64,000 nt of DNA from Smittia aterrima (taxonomy: Eukaryota; Arthropoda; Insecta; Diptera; Chironomidae), in NCBI GenBank assembly GCA_033063855.1, contig CP093831.1, positions 7,998,001 to 8,062,000 of the forward strand. Direction: 5' to 3'. The translations under genes and the position numbers were made by a program. The notes under the pieces are model-generated. The model was given only the letters and a program-made list of their open reading frames with translations, did not search any database and was not told the DNA's origin. This document shows, in pieces, positions 37,560 to 47,350 of the stretch; within the stretch, counting starts at the first letter, position 1; every line of letters begins with the position of its first letter.

Positions 37560-37910
37560 TTGTTGTAGGAACCCGAACTGAGCCTCTTTCAAATTGGTTT
37601 CATTCAACTTCTTTTAACTTTGATTCGAAAAGAAGAAAAAATAATTTTTTGATTTCTACCTGAGAGTCTCAACGTTCAAGCAGCAGTTCCGATGTGGAAG
37701 TAAAATCGAAAACTTCCATTGCAATCGTAAGACGAGAGACGAGACCAGGTGCTCTACACTCCCCAGTCTGCAGTTGTGTTTAAATGCCAAGCCAGAGAGA
37801 GAAAACTTTCTTCTTCTTGTTTTGGTTTTCATGTCCTTGCAAGACGTCGCAACCGCTCTTGACGAGAATGATATCGCTTCTTACTCGAATCGAGGCGACA
37901 GACGATGACA
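37560..37910 (+). repeat. Family A non-coding block, copy A1
   Basis: From TTTCTACCTGAG (about 37653) to TCGAATCGAGGCGA it is almost identical to A2 (45849-46094); upstream flanks match more loosely. The core can fold: ACCTG (37658-37662) with CAGGT (37746-37750), GTCTC (37666-37670) with GAGAC (37741-37745), and an inner 7-bp hairpin TGGAAGT / ACTTCCA (37695-37701 / 37712-37718). CAGGTG is also an E-box. Confidence 0.8.
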
Positions 37911-38147
37911 AAAAGGAATTTACGCAATTTCTGTCATGCAACCCTTTCCATTACTAACCCAGTTCTGCTCAGTTATGCAGAAAACGTAATAAGCTGCAAT
38001 TTCAATTAAACAGCTTTTGCCAATTACTTTGTGCGAACCTTCTTGCGATCATAAATTTGAATATAAAAACCTTTCAAATCGTCTTGAGTTTCCAGTTCGT
38101 TTTAAAAGAGCAATAACAAAGTATCAAATTGTATCATCTTCGAGAGT

Positions 38148-38420
38148 TGGCAGATGTGCCGTTCTCTATTGAAGACGATTGAGAATCATCAGCTGAGCAA
38201 AGCGAGAGTGATTCAGGAGAAAAAAGTGCATCGACGCACAACAACACAAGACGAAGATTGTGATCCAATTTTCTTCAACCCGAACAGAGAAATCTCGCCT
38301 CGCCATTGTTTGCTAACGAACCCCGACACAAACTTGCCCGTAAATCGTATTATTTTTTATGAACTGATACCTTTTCACGATGATCTGAGATGTGCGATCT
38401 GATGCCTCTTCCATCATCAT
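38148..38420 (+). repeat. Family D non-coding block, copy D1
   Basis: The most diverged copy. It shares GGCAGATG, GTGCATCGA, GTGATCCAATTTTC, CTAACGAACCC-like, ATTATTTTTTATGA and GCCTCTTCCATCA, in the same order, with D2 and D3. An 82-codon frame here is not open in the other copies, so it is not coding by that test. Confidence 0.65.
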
Positions 38421-38611
38421 CAGCAAAAAATAAAAACAACTTCGTGTTGTCTTCCGAGACAAATAAAAAAAATCTTTTGATGAATCTTCAGGGGTGAATT
38501 TTTTTTATCGAGCGTGATCAGAGTGAGAGACTCGTTGGAATCTTCCAGGACAATGACTATGACAACTTTATGAAAATTGATTGAAGAACGTTTTTTGCCG
38601 AAAAGATTCAA

Positions 38612-38691
38612 AGAGAAATGATGACTTTGTTGGAGAGTTTGAGAAGTGAATTTTAAAATTCTGAACGTCTAGGTTCGAATCCTACATTTTC
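38612..38691 (+). tRNA. Degenerate tRNA-like sequence (pseudo-tRNA)
   Basis: AGGTTCGAATCCT is a perfect Pol III B box with a pairing T stem. The 3' part CATTTTCT could pair with AGAAATG about 70 bases upstream if one base is bulged, and GAATTTTAAAATTC sits where an anticodon arm would be. The D arm and A box are poor, so a relic or tRNA-derived fragment is more likely than a working gene. Confidence 0.3.
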
Positions 38692-38789
38692 TATAAAAAG
38701 CAGAAAACTCGTTTGTAAAACTTTTGGGGATTTTTTTTTTTTTGCTTTTTTAATCGAAATTGCCTCAAACAGCAGAATATCTCGACTAG

Positions 38790-39180
38790 CAAGAGTTTGT
38801 TACACTTATTAGCTTTCTTATTCAATTTAAACTCAATTGTTACAGAATAAATGCAGATTTTTGCAATTAAGGCGGGAAGAAGGATCCTCGTTACCCTCTC
38901 GAGATCTCTTTGCAATAACTTTCGTCGTCGTTGTGCTCTGACCTTGGCTGATCAACATTCCGAAGAGAATTTTCGGCAATGACGAGCAAAAGTCTTGAAA
39001 CTGAATCTTTTCTTGCGCAAACTCAAACACGAGAGAGCAAGAAACAAATACAAAGAACTTTAATGAAAGAACAGGAATCGAGCACCTGGAATCTTCTTTC
39101 ACACGAGGACATCGACGGTAAGTTTCCTTTTGGGTTTCGGTTCAGTCTTCTTGGCTTCTCTTTGCAAAAAGAAAAATTGC
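38790..39180 (+). repeat. Family C block, copy C1
   Basis: The core from GGCGGGAAGAAGGATCC (about 38871) to TTTTCGG (about 38977) is nearly invariant in C1, C2 and C3. The following 145 bases, open in one frame for 47 codons and ending at a strong donor (GACG|GTAAGT, about 39119), are near-identical in C1 and C3. CCGAA and TTCGG flank a 7-base loop at the core end. Confidence 0.75.
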
Positions 39181-39417
39181 ACAATGAAGAAGAAACAAAA
39201 GTGAAAGGAAGAAGAAATTCCATTTTTGGGGTGAAAAGATTCTGTGACAATTTCTGAGGGTAAACAAAAACAAGGAAACTTCTCTGGTCGATCGAAAGTT
39301 TCTAAAGCAAAAGATAAATGATTTTACGCTCTGATAAATCACTAACGGAAGCTGGACGTTGAAGGATTCTCGGCCTTTTGAGTAGCCCATGGAGTCACGA
39401 CGAAAGCAATAAAAATT

Positions 39418-39905
39418 TTACGATCTCTCATTGCACTTTGTCGAAGTCGTAAAAATATGATTCACTTCAAGTGGCGGCCATAAAAAGTAATTTATGTTTG
39501 ACTTCGAGTGCGGTGAAGTGCGCGATCTGATTTCTTTTCCTTCTTCTTAGTGGAAAGGGCTCGTGAGTTAGTCGTGAAAGGTGCGATGCGACGAAATTTG
39601 ATGTTCTTAGCGGATCGACCTTTGATGAACCCTCGACGACTCGCTTTCTCTTTATCGCAGCCCGCATCAAAATGCAAATGTAAACATTTCTCTTCTTCTC
39701 CTTTGTTGACCGATTTCATGAACTTTCTTTCTTGCTCCGGCCACAAACAGAACGCAAAAAAAGGATCACAGTAGTTAAACATTCGTAATTCGTTGGATTG
39801 AATCCTTCGTTGCTCATACGGAAGGCTTGACACTCTCATTGTGGACAAGACAATAAGACCCGTTCAATCCGTTTCGGACGCTAAACAAACAATCATGAAC
39901 CCTCT
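39418..39905 (+). repeat. Family B block, copy B1
   Basis: About 480 bases nearly identical to B2 (46319-46805), with only a handful of substitutions until the right end, where similarity stops abruptly after GATAACCCTT. It carries an octamer ATGCAAAT (39672-39679) directly overlapping a forkhead-type TGTAAACA. Open frames on both strands are short. Confidence 0.85.
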
Positions 39906-42620
39906 GATAACCCTTGGGAGGAACCAAGATCAAAGATATTTATTTTTCTTGGGAAATTTTAATTCTAAATTTTAATTCGATTTTAATTTTTTATTAAAGT
40001 TTTTCTCGCCATGCTCGAACTAATTTCTTTAAAAACTCCTTTAACTTTCACTTCGATTTTGAAGACTTAAATGATGGTTTCACGTTGATGAGTTTTAAAT
40101 GATAATTTCCTTCTTTACCATAAGGTTCGTCAAGAAGAAGACGAAGACCTCCTCTTCTCTTCACCGTTCAGTTTACGGGCAATGTGTTTTATGAAGCATT
40201 AAGACTTTAAAAGGGTATGACATGATCCGTTGATTAAAATGAATGACAAGAAAATTAAAAATTTAAATTAGATTTCGGTTCTTTTCTCTGTCCCATGCCG
40301 GAATTTTCCTGTTCCGTCTTTAATTTATTCAAGTTTCCTTCTTTTTCTCCAAGACTGTTGCACAAACAACAAAAAACATTTCCCCGAGAAGACGTCGAGT
40401 CATGTTGTGACGGTTTGTGATGAATTGAAAATCTTGTTCGAGTTTTCAGTTGAACTTTTCTTTTCGTCTACCTGAGTCCGTTCTTTCTGATGCTGCTCGG
40501 CTTAGCCGGTAGCTAATTATTCTTAATGACACAAACAGAGTTCAAAGCTGCCGAAGATGAGATTTAAATGCAAATTCGGGGATGTTTATGTGCTCATGAT
40601 GATCCTCATTAGAAGAAACTTGCAGAACAATTGTCGATTCGAGAGCAATGAACACAAACGATTTCTAAGCCCTCGATGATCTGTCTTTCGTTTTCAATCC
40701 TTTACGGTTCGATTTATGTTCAAACGATCTTAAGACTTAAGAACTCCAGATGCATGAGAAAATGTGCAATTACATGGAAATCTTGGAATTCGTTCTGCTC
40801 CGATTTAAATTTACTTTATGGGCCTTTGCGTTTACTCTTCCAAGACGTTTAATGAATTCATCGGATGATTGAGCATGCGAAATGTCAATCGATATCAATT
40901 TTATGCAATTCAAAATTCATCTTTACCCCTTTCGACTGCAAACCATTAAAATCCCGAGAAGAATGACGAGAGGGATGAATGACAAACAAAACGGCTTCTA
41001 CTTTTGATCATCAAAATGCGATGCGATTTTATGGTAATGAAGGCTTGCAGGATTATTTTTATAATACCGGCTTCATCGAGACAATAATTGTCGATAAAAT
41101 TTAGGATTAGAGGCAATAACTTTTATAGTTGAGCAGTTTATGACTTTTTGAGAGCGCTCGGAGGGATTTTAATTTTCCTGATTCAAATCAGATTTCATTG
41201 GAAATCCAATTTAAACGAGCTGCACATCTGGTCATCGAAAATGATCGATCGATAATCAATTCCAACTGGACCCGAAAATCACGTTGGTCATAACAACAAA
41301 CAATGCACCGTCATAATCCAAATGAAATCAGCGTGAATCTCGAGAGTAAAAGTGTATCAGGTTTCATTTGCAGACCCTTCGCCAATATTTTGTTGAACTA
41401 AATCACGAACTATCGCTTCGCCCGAGTAAAAGCGCACAATAGGTGGTAATTTCAAATGACACGACGAACAGTAAATGACAGAGTTGATTCAATTATTTCC
41501 TCGATGACTACGGCTCTTCATTATTTTCAGACGTTGAACGTCCCACAGCGATAATGCGAGCTGATTAAAATTCAATCTTTTAATGTGAAAAGTAAACAAA
41601 CAAACCTTTGGGCGGCTTAAATTTTTTTTGGGCAGGCAGAATATTTAATCCAAAATTATTCAAATTATTCACTGCACGTTCGATTAATCAAAGTTTGTTC
41701 CTCACTCAATTTGGCAATCAACGAAATTTATTTTATTTTTGTTTGCTTTTCTAAAAGTTTCACGCACTCACATCCGAACCAGATGAAGATCATCGCTTAA
41801 CTGACGGCGAGAGAATTATGTTGAAAATATGTTGAGAGAGAGTTTACCAAAACCAATACAAACGAAGCTTATGCTTCATCCCTTGAAGTCGATTGCGTGT
41901 GTTCCCAAACTCTCCTCGAATGTGAAGCAATTTTGAGTTTAAAAATAATTTTCCTCGTCACTGAATTTTCTTAACATATTTTTTCTGAAAAATTCTTTTG
42001 TCTAATTTGAATCGATGATTGCAAAACATTTTTCGTGTGAACCCTTTCCACTATTCATTCACTTTTTCCGCTCCACGAAAAATAAAAACTGCCGAAAAAT
42101 AATCTCAACCGGAATCGAGGAAACGTGAAATTGGAATCTTTTGTGTTCTTGTCTTGACAGTGGCCTTGAAACGAAACTGCAATCCGCGAAGGGGTGAGAC
42201 GCGACTTGTGAGATTGAGGATCGAAAGAGAGTGAAACTTGTGCATTCCAAGTGCCATGAAAACTCAAATGAAACGGCTCAGAGCCCTCGTTTAAATTCGG
42301 ATCGCGTTGAGTCATTCACACTGCTCATGAATAATTAATTTTATCGATTTGAATGAGTTTCAACGATTCAACTTGAACTCCTCCGATCATTTATTAAAAT
42401 ATTCACCGTCAAATGATTCCATCAAAGTCGATTTAACACTGATGATCACTCTACATCGAATTGTATCGCTGTCAGCGTGGTGCTAAATGATTCATAAACT
42501 TTCGCTTCGTGTGCATTGATATGTAAATACGCTTCACTCTCGCTCTGCATCTGATGGACATTTTTCTACTGTTGCGACTTCGCATTGTTCGTGTGTAATT
42601 TGCTTGAAAAAATGTATTTA
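39906..42620. other. Non-coding stretch around family F, no gene
   Basis: Apart from F1, no gene or RNA was recognised here. Open frames are short and on both strands. Confidence 0.5.
40870..41145 (+). repeat. Family F block, copy F1
   Basis: Bases 40873-40914 match 47096-47137 at 41 of 42 positions. The match resumes around TCGATAAAATTTAGGATTAGAGGCAATAACTTTTAT (about 41090-41130) with a few changes. It includes ATCGAT and TTATGCAAT motifs. Confidence 0.75.
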
Positions 42621-42635
42621 TGATGGACACGTGGT
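42621..42635 (+). repeat. Family G motif, copy G1
   Basis: TGATGGACACGTGGT is identical to 52293-52307. It contains the palindromic E-box CACGTG. Flanking similarity is weak (both are followed by a TT..GGCGG stretch). Confidence 0.4.
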
Positions 42636-42897
42636 AGTTGCTTAGGCGGACTAAAGTCAATGTTTCAACTCGACGAGGGTCGCAAAAATTTAATTTCGTG
42701 ATTTACACGAGTGACGGAAGTGAAAAGTCAGTTTTTAATCATTTCGATTCGATGGCGTTGAAAAAGAGTTGCAGCTTTGACGAATGCAATCAGATTGCAG
42801 CTGGTGCAAAACAAGCTTGGCGTATCTAATGTTCAGGAGGAGTAATAAGCAAATTAAGTTATGTCTCTCTATCAAAGATGAGTTTTATTTATTATCT

Positions 42898-43851
42898 TTA
42901 AATTGAGACACGATAATCATAAGGAGAGTGAATCTTCTTGTGGCGACTCAACTTCGATGGCTTCATCTTTTCCTTGCAAACTGAACATTCAACGATTCGT
43001 CTTTGTGGGTTCAACGAGCACTCGCGTTCATGAGCATAGTGAGAGTTCTTAGAGCTGTAGCGTTTCTTGCAGAATGAGCAGACAAACGTCTTCTCCTCAG
43101 TAGGAAGCATCTGGCTGCTTATGCCAAGTGAGCATCTACGAAAAGGTTTTGTGATACGACTTCGATTGACACCTGAGGAACTTCCACTTTGAGTTCCTGA
43201 AGTGGAATAGTGAGGCTTCAAATCGAATTTAACTTTTTTCTTGTGTCCGACGTTGTTTGAAGATTTTCCGATGGCAATTTTCTTTTCGACTTCCCTGTTT
43301 CCGGTCTTATCTTCTGAAGTTTTGTCACTGACAGTTTCTTTCTCATTTGGTGTCATGTTTACATCTTCTGAAGAATTGTCAATCACAGTTTCCTTGTTTC
43401 CAGCGTCTGCTGGATCTTTCTTCAGGTTACAAAATTGATTCGTCGGTTCAATGTTATCACATCCGACAGTGACATCTCCTGACTTGTGAGACATCAAACC
43501 TTCCACTTCCAGCTTTCTTCCTACTTCCATGATACGCTGTATTCGATTTGGCTCGACACAGCACTCGCCGGAATATGCAAACTTCAAAATATCGCAGATA
43601 TCTTCGTATGAGACGTCAGACAAATGAATGATCGGATGCTTATCGGTGAGAATGGCGAGTTGTCGATCAAACAAAGTGCTAATACCGGACAGAACAATTC
43701 GATGAGCCGAAATTATCTTTCCATCACAACTTATTGCACAATCCGAAAAGGCGCCGCTTTTTAATTGTTTGTTTAAGTTTGTTGTCATCTTCTCCGAGTG
43801 TTTTCTCCATTTAATGATGCTCAACATTCCTTGCGAGTCGGCTTCCGTCAT
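42898..43851 (-). CDS. BTB/POZ protein with two small zinc fingers
   Basis: A single exon of 317 residues. The N-terminal BTB domain (about residues 12-125) has the insect tramtrack-type layout: a degenerate core IIKWRKH in place of the usual RWNN, then FSDCAISCDGKIISAHRIVLS, HPIIHLSDVSYEDICDILKFAYSGE. A Ser/Lys-rich linker follows. Two C-terminal fingers are seen: C-X2-C-X12-H-X3-C (residues 258-278) and C-X2-C-X11-H-X3-H (289-308). Such proteins are nuclear DNA-binding regulators that dimerise through BTB. With one C2HC and one C2H2 finger it may bind DNA weakly or use partners. Just after the stop, on its strand, is AATAAA. It is the only likely transcription factor here and is surrounded by the repeated non-coding blocks. 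Confidence 0.88.
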   Translation of the reverse strand: MTEADSQGMLSIIKWRKHSEKMTTNLNKQLKSGAFSDCAISCDGKIISAHRIVLSGISTLFDRQLAILTDKHPIIHLSDVSYEDICDILKFAYSGECCVEPNRIQRIMEVGRKLEVEGLMSHKSGDVTVGCDNIEPTNQFCNLKKDPADAGNKETVIDNSSEDVNMTPNEKETVSDKTSEDKTGNREVEKKIAIGKSSNNVGHKKKVKFDLKPHYSTSGTQSGSSSGVNRSRITKPFRRCSLGISSQMLPTEEKTFVCSFCKKRYSSKNSHYAHERECSLNPQRRIVECSVCKEKMKPSKLSRHKKIHSPYDYRVSI

Positions 43852-44416
43852 TTTAAAGTTTGAAATATTAGCTTATACTCTTGAAAATCGTGATCGAATT
43901 AAATAAGTTTTGATTTACTCAAGTTGAGAAAAAAAAGCGCTCTCAGATATTTGAATTTGACCGTTGAGCAAAGTTCGGAATTGTTTTTGCTTTAAAAAGT
44001 CTGCTGACTCAGTCATGTTATGTGACGTTAATATCGATGAGCGCGTGATGTTTTTCTCATTTCATTTGTTCCCATGATTAATTGCATTTCACATCTTGCA
44101 TCAATTTTCGATAATGTTTGCTCATGTCTCTACGTCATCGCCAAACTTCTGGAATATTTGCAGCTGACAACAGCGTAAATTATTTTTTCATTGATCGTGT
44201 ACGTGTACTTTCTTATTTCGATGATTAAACTTTTGATTTCATTCAGGTTCATAGATAAATGTAAAATCCTCCAATTCACTTTTATGAAATCTAAAATAAA
44301 TTTAAGGCATGTGTTGTCGTCACCAAAAAGCTGGTTGGCATATTAAAGAAAAATTACTTTTCAGACATTATCATGTGATCTGACGTCAATTGAAACATCA
44401 GAAGGAGAAACAATTG
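43852..44416. other. Divergent promoter region between BTB and Ala-rich genes
   Basis: 565 bases separate two diverging genes. Only the TATA/initiator of the right-hand gene is clear. Confidence 0.5.
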
Positions 44417-44457
44417 TATAAAAGACGATACCAAAAGCACAATTCTTCACATTCAGT
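44417..44457 (+). promoter_or_regulatory. TATA box and initiator of the Ala/Gly-rich gene
   Basis: TATAAAAG at 44417-44424 is followed by ATTCAGTTC (TCAGT at 44453-44457), giving a leader of about 40 bases before the ATG. This is the layout of strongly expressed insect genes. Confidence 0.75.
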
Positions 44458-44494
44458 TCAAGTGTTCCAGTCTTAACAATTGTAAGAAAACAAA

Positions 44495-45349
44495 ATGAAC
44501 TCGTTCGGTATCTCCGCAGCTCTGATCATTGCGATCGTTTGTCAAGCTTCATCTGCTCCAATTGACGACCCATTCGCGTTTTTAAAGCAATTTGGCGCAG
44601 CACTCACTAACAATGAAGTAGAAGTTGCAGGTCAAAATGCATTAGCTGGAATAGGCGTAGCAGCTGGAAATACAGTAGAAGTTGCTACAGGTGGACTTAC
44701 TGGAACTGCTATACTAACTGCTGAAGGTGTTGCTGAAACTGCGAATGCGGTAGTCGGAGGAGCTCAAGCAGTGGTTGGCGCTGGAATGAACAATGGGGCC
44801 CGAAATGCAGAGAACTCAATGAATAGCTTTAACGAGGTCGCAACCCGATTTAGAGAAGGACTTTCTAAAGCTCTTGCAGATGGAGCCAGCAATCTCAATA
44901 CTGCTATGATTCAGGGAAACAAAAATGTTAATACTGGAATGATTCATCTTGGAGCAACTGCACAGAGTATTAGGGCAGAGTTTAATAAAGCTATGCTACC
45001 CACCGCCACCTCACTTTCCGAGGGAGCTGAAGCAGGAAATTATTTGAGACAGGCTCTCATGGCAGCATTTAGAAGTTACTTTGGAAGGCTCATTGGAAGT
45101 TATCAGAGAAATCGCGATGTCATCAATTTAAATAATAACTTTAATAGAATGGCCACTGATATGAGCATTAACGCGAATGCAGCCCTGGAAAATATTGGAA
45201 AAACGGCAGAACAACAATTGGCACAAGGGGAAGCGCAATTGGCACAAGGGGAAGCACAAATCTCACAAGTGGGAGCACTAGTTGCAGACAAAGTTGAAGG
45301 TGTTGCGATTGATGGAACAGGTCTAGTCAACAATTTGGCTGCTGTATAA
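44495..45349 (+). CDS. Secreted Ala/Gly-rich protein of unknown function
   Basis: A single exon of 284 residues. The signal peptide is residues 1-20 with a cut after ASSA. The mature part is rich in Ala, Gly, Asn, Val and Gln with no Cys after the signal. Residues about 40-100 are small and hydrophobic (GLTGTAILTAEGV, VVGGAQAVVGAG). The C-terminal third has two exact LAQGEAQ repeats and a third degenerate one, likely helical. No family is recognised. The strong TATA/initiator promoter suggests abundant, tissue-specific output such as saliva, haemolymph or a structural secretion. This is inferred from composition and promoter only. AATAAA is near 45553. Confidence 0.8.
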   Translation: MNSFGISAALIIAIVCQASSAPIDDPFAFLKQFGAALTNNEVEVAGQNALAGIGVAAGNTVEVATGGLTGTAILTAEGVAETANAVVGGAQAVVGAGMNNGARNAENSMNSFNEVATRFREGLSKALADGASNLNTAMIQGNKNVNTGMIHLGATAQSIRAEFNKAMLPTATSLSEGAEAGNYLRQALMAAFRSYFGRLIGSYQRNRDVINLNNNFNRMATDMSINANAALENIGKTAEQQLAQGEAQLAQGEAQISQVGALVADKVEGVAIDGTGLVNNLAAV

Positions 45350-45569
45350 GTTTAAACAACTGATAGCTCACTTCAATTTTAATTACTCATGACGACTTAC
45401 GGCAAAAATGAAGTTTATTATTAAAATTTAATACTTATTCCGAGCTTACGCAAATACGGGAAGAAGACTCCTTCTTTGGGCTGTTTGCGCGACTTCCGAA
45501 TGATCATTTGATTTTTTTTAAACTCACCTAGCAAAATGTAATTTATTTTCACAATAAAATTTTTCTTAT

Positions 45570-45662
45570 CCTTGCATATGGCACGCAATTCAATAAATTT
45601 ATTTCCTCGACATGGTCAACAATTCTCACCGCATTTGATCATCATAAAATTATCATAAATAG
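45570..45662 (+). repeat. Family E block, copy E2
   Basis: GCATATGGCACGCA and CCTCGACATGGTCAACAATTCTCACCGCATTTGATCATC... match E1 with a few changes. The spacer between the two motifs is shorter than in E1. Confidence 0.7.
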
Positions 45663-45789
45663 CGAGGGAAGAAATTCAAATGAATGATGAAAGTTTTATT
45701 TGTTTTGGAGTGTTTGTTGAATGTGTTATTTAATTTTCTTCGCATATGACTTCGCAATTGTTTTATCGCTAGAAAACCCGATCTGCTAA

Positions 45790-46100
45790 AATAGTTTCAT
45801 TGAACTTCTTTAAATTTTATTCGAGAAGAAGAAAAACTAATTTTTTGATTTCTACCTGAGAGTTTCAACGTTCAAGCAGCAGTTCCGATGTGGAAGTAAA
45901 ATCGAAAACTTCCATTGCAATCGTAAGACGAGAGACGAGACCAGGTGCTCTACACTCCCCAGTCTGCAGTTGTGTTTAAATGCCGAGCCAGAGAGAGAAA
46001 ACTTTCTTCTTCTTGTTTTGGTTTTCATGTCCTTGCAAGACGTCGCAACCGCTCTTGACGAGAATGATATCGCTTCTTACTCGAATCGAGGCGAGAGGTG
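45790..46100 (+). repeat. Family A block, copy A2
   Basis: Nearly identical to A1. The change C to T in the GTCTC arm gives GTTTC, which still pairs with GAGAC through a G-U pair. ACCTG is at 45854-45858 and CAGGT at 45942-45946. Confidence 0.8.
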
Positions 46101-46318
46101 ACGACAAAGAAGTTTTTTGAATTAAATTACTCAATGTCATTTATGCAATTTCTGATTATTTCAACCCCTCCGATTGCAACTTACAAGAAACCAAGTTTGT
46201 TCCTTCATCATCCGTTCAATTTGTGCTTTACTTATTTGCATTTGTCCAAAGGTGTTGCAATCGAAACCTTCTTGAAGAAAGTTGAGAGTTCTTTCCGATT
46301 GATTTCATAAGAAAAACT

Positions 46319-46805
46319 TTACGATCTCTTATTGCACTTTGTCGAAGTCGTAAAAATATGATTCACTTTAAGTGGCGGCCATAAAAAGTAATTTATGTTT
46401 GACTTCGAGTGCGGTGAAGTGCGCGATCTGATTTCTTTTCCTTCTTCTTAGTGGAAAGGGCTCGTGAGTCAGTCGTGAAAGGTGCGATGCGACGAAATTT
46501 GATGTTCTTAGCGGATCGACCTTTGATGAACCCTCGACGACTCGCTTTCTCTTTATCGCAGCCCGCATCAAAATGCAAATGTAAACATTTCTCTTCTTCT
46601 CCTTTGTTGACCGATTTCATGAACTTTCTTTCTTGCTCCGGCCACAAACAGAACGCAAAAAAAGGATCACAGTAGTTAAACATTCGTAATTCGTTGGATT
46701 GAATCCTTCGTTGCTCATACGGAAGGCTTGACACTCTCATTGTGGACACGACAATGAAACGATTCAATCCGTTTCGGACGCTAAACAAACAATCATGAAC
46801 CCTCT
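46319..46805 (+). repeat. Family B block, copy B2
   Basis: Near-identical to B1. The octamer is at 46573-46580 with the adjoining TGTAAACA. It begins about 220 bases after A2, whereas A1 and B1 are 1.5 kb apart: families D and C are missing between them here. Confidence 0.85.
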
Positions 46806-46953
46806 GATAACCCTTTTCGGTTAATGAACTCCATTTAAATGCAATAAAAAGATCAACTTTGTTAACATGGGAATTGGAAGAAGTAGCAACTGCTGTTGAA
46901 ATATATAATTTTACTGGAACTTCATTTAAAATAAGAAAAAAAGTTAAAAAAAG

Positions 46954-47024
46954 TGCACCGCCCGAGAATCGAACCCGGGACTTTCGCTTGGGAGGCGAAT
47001 ATCTTACCACTAGACCAACGGCGC
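46954..47024 (-). tRNA. tRNA-Gly(CCC)
   Basis: On the minus strand the acceptor 5' arm GCGCCGT pairs with GCGGTGC (two G-T pairs), followed by A. The anticodon stem is TTCGC/GCGAA with loop CTCCCAA (anticodon CCC). The T arm is CCCGGGTTCGATTCTCGGG-like. It is 71 nt without an intron. T-runs follow as the Pol III stop. Confidence 0.96.
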
Positions 47025-47089
47025 TTACAAGATAAAGCTAACTATAATTACTCTTAAGGTCATATTTCCATCTCACTCCCTCATCTCAT

Positions 47090-47350
47090 GATGAAGCATG
47101 CAAAATGTCAATCGATATCAATTTTATGCAATTCAAAGAATCTCATCTGAATGTTCTTCTTCAACCCTTTTCAACTCAGAAATGATGACAAAAGGACGAA
47201 ACGTTTACTTGCCCGATTTTGTTGTGATGCAATTTTAAATTAAACGAGGGCTCGAGGATTATTTTTAATTCCAAAGTAATAATTTCAAACAGTAATTGCC
47301 GATAAAGTTTAGGATTAAGGCAATAACTTTTATGAGAGCTCGCAATTGAA
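47090..47350 (+). repeat. Family F block, copy F2
   Basis: Matches F1 in a 42-base block at 47096-47137 and again near 47295-47338. The DNA between is only partly alignable by eye. Confidence 0.75.

Noticed and set aside
37669..37760. Family A as a known snRNA, SRP or RNase P RNA
   Set aside because: No Sm site, Alu-domain or P4 signature that I can recognise.
38154..38402. 82-codon frame in family D copy D1
   Set aside because: The homologous positions in D2 and D3 contain stops, so the conservation is not for protein.
46393..47010. 205-codon minus-strand frame
   Set aside because: It runs through tRNA-Gly and family B block B2. The B1 copy keeps only the B-derived part, and composition is not protein-like. 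The tRNA explains the start.
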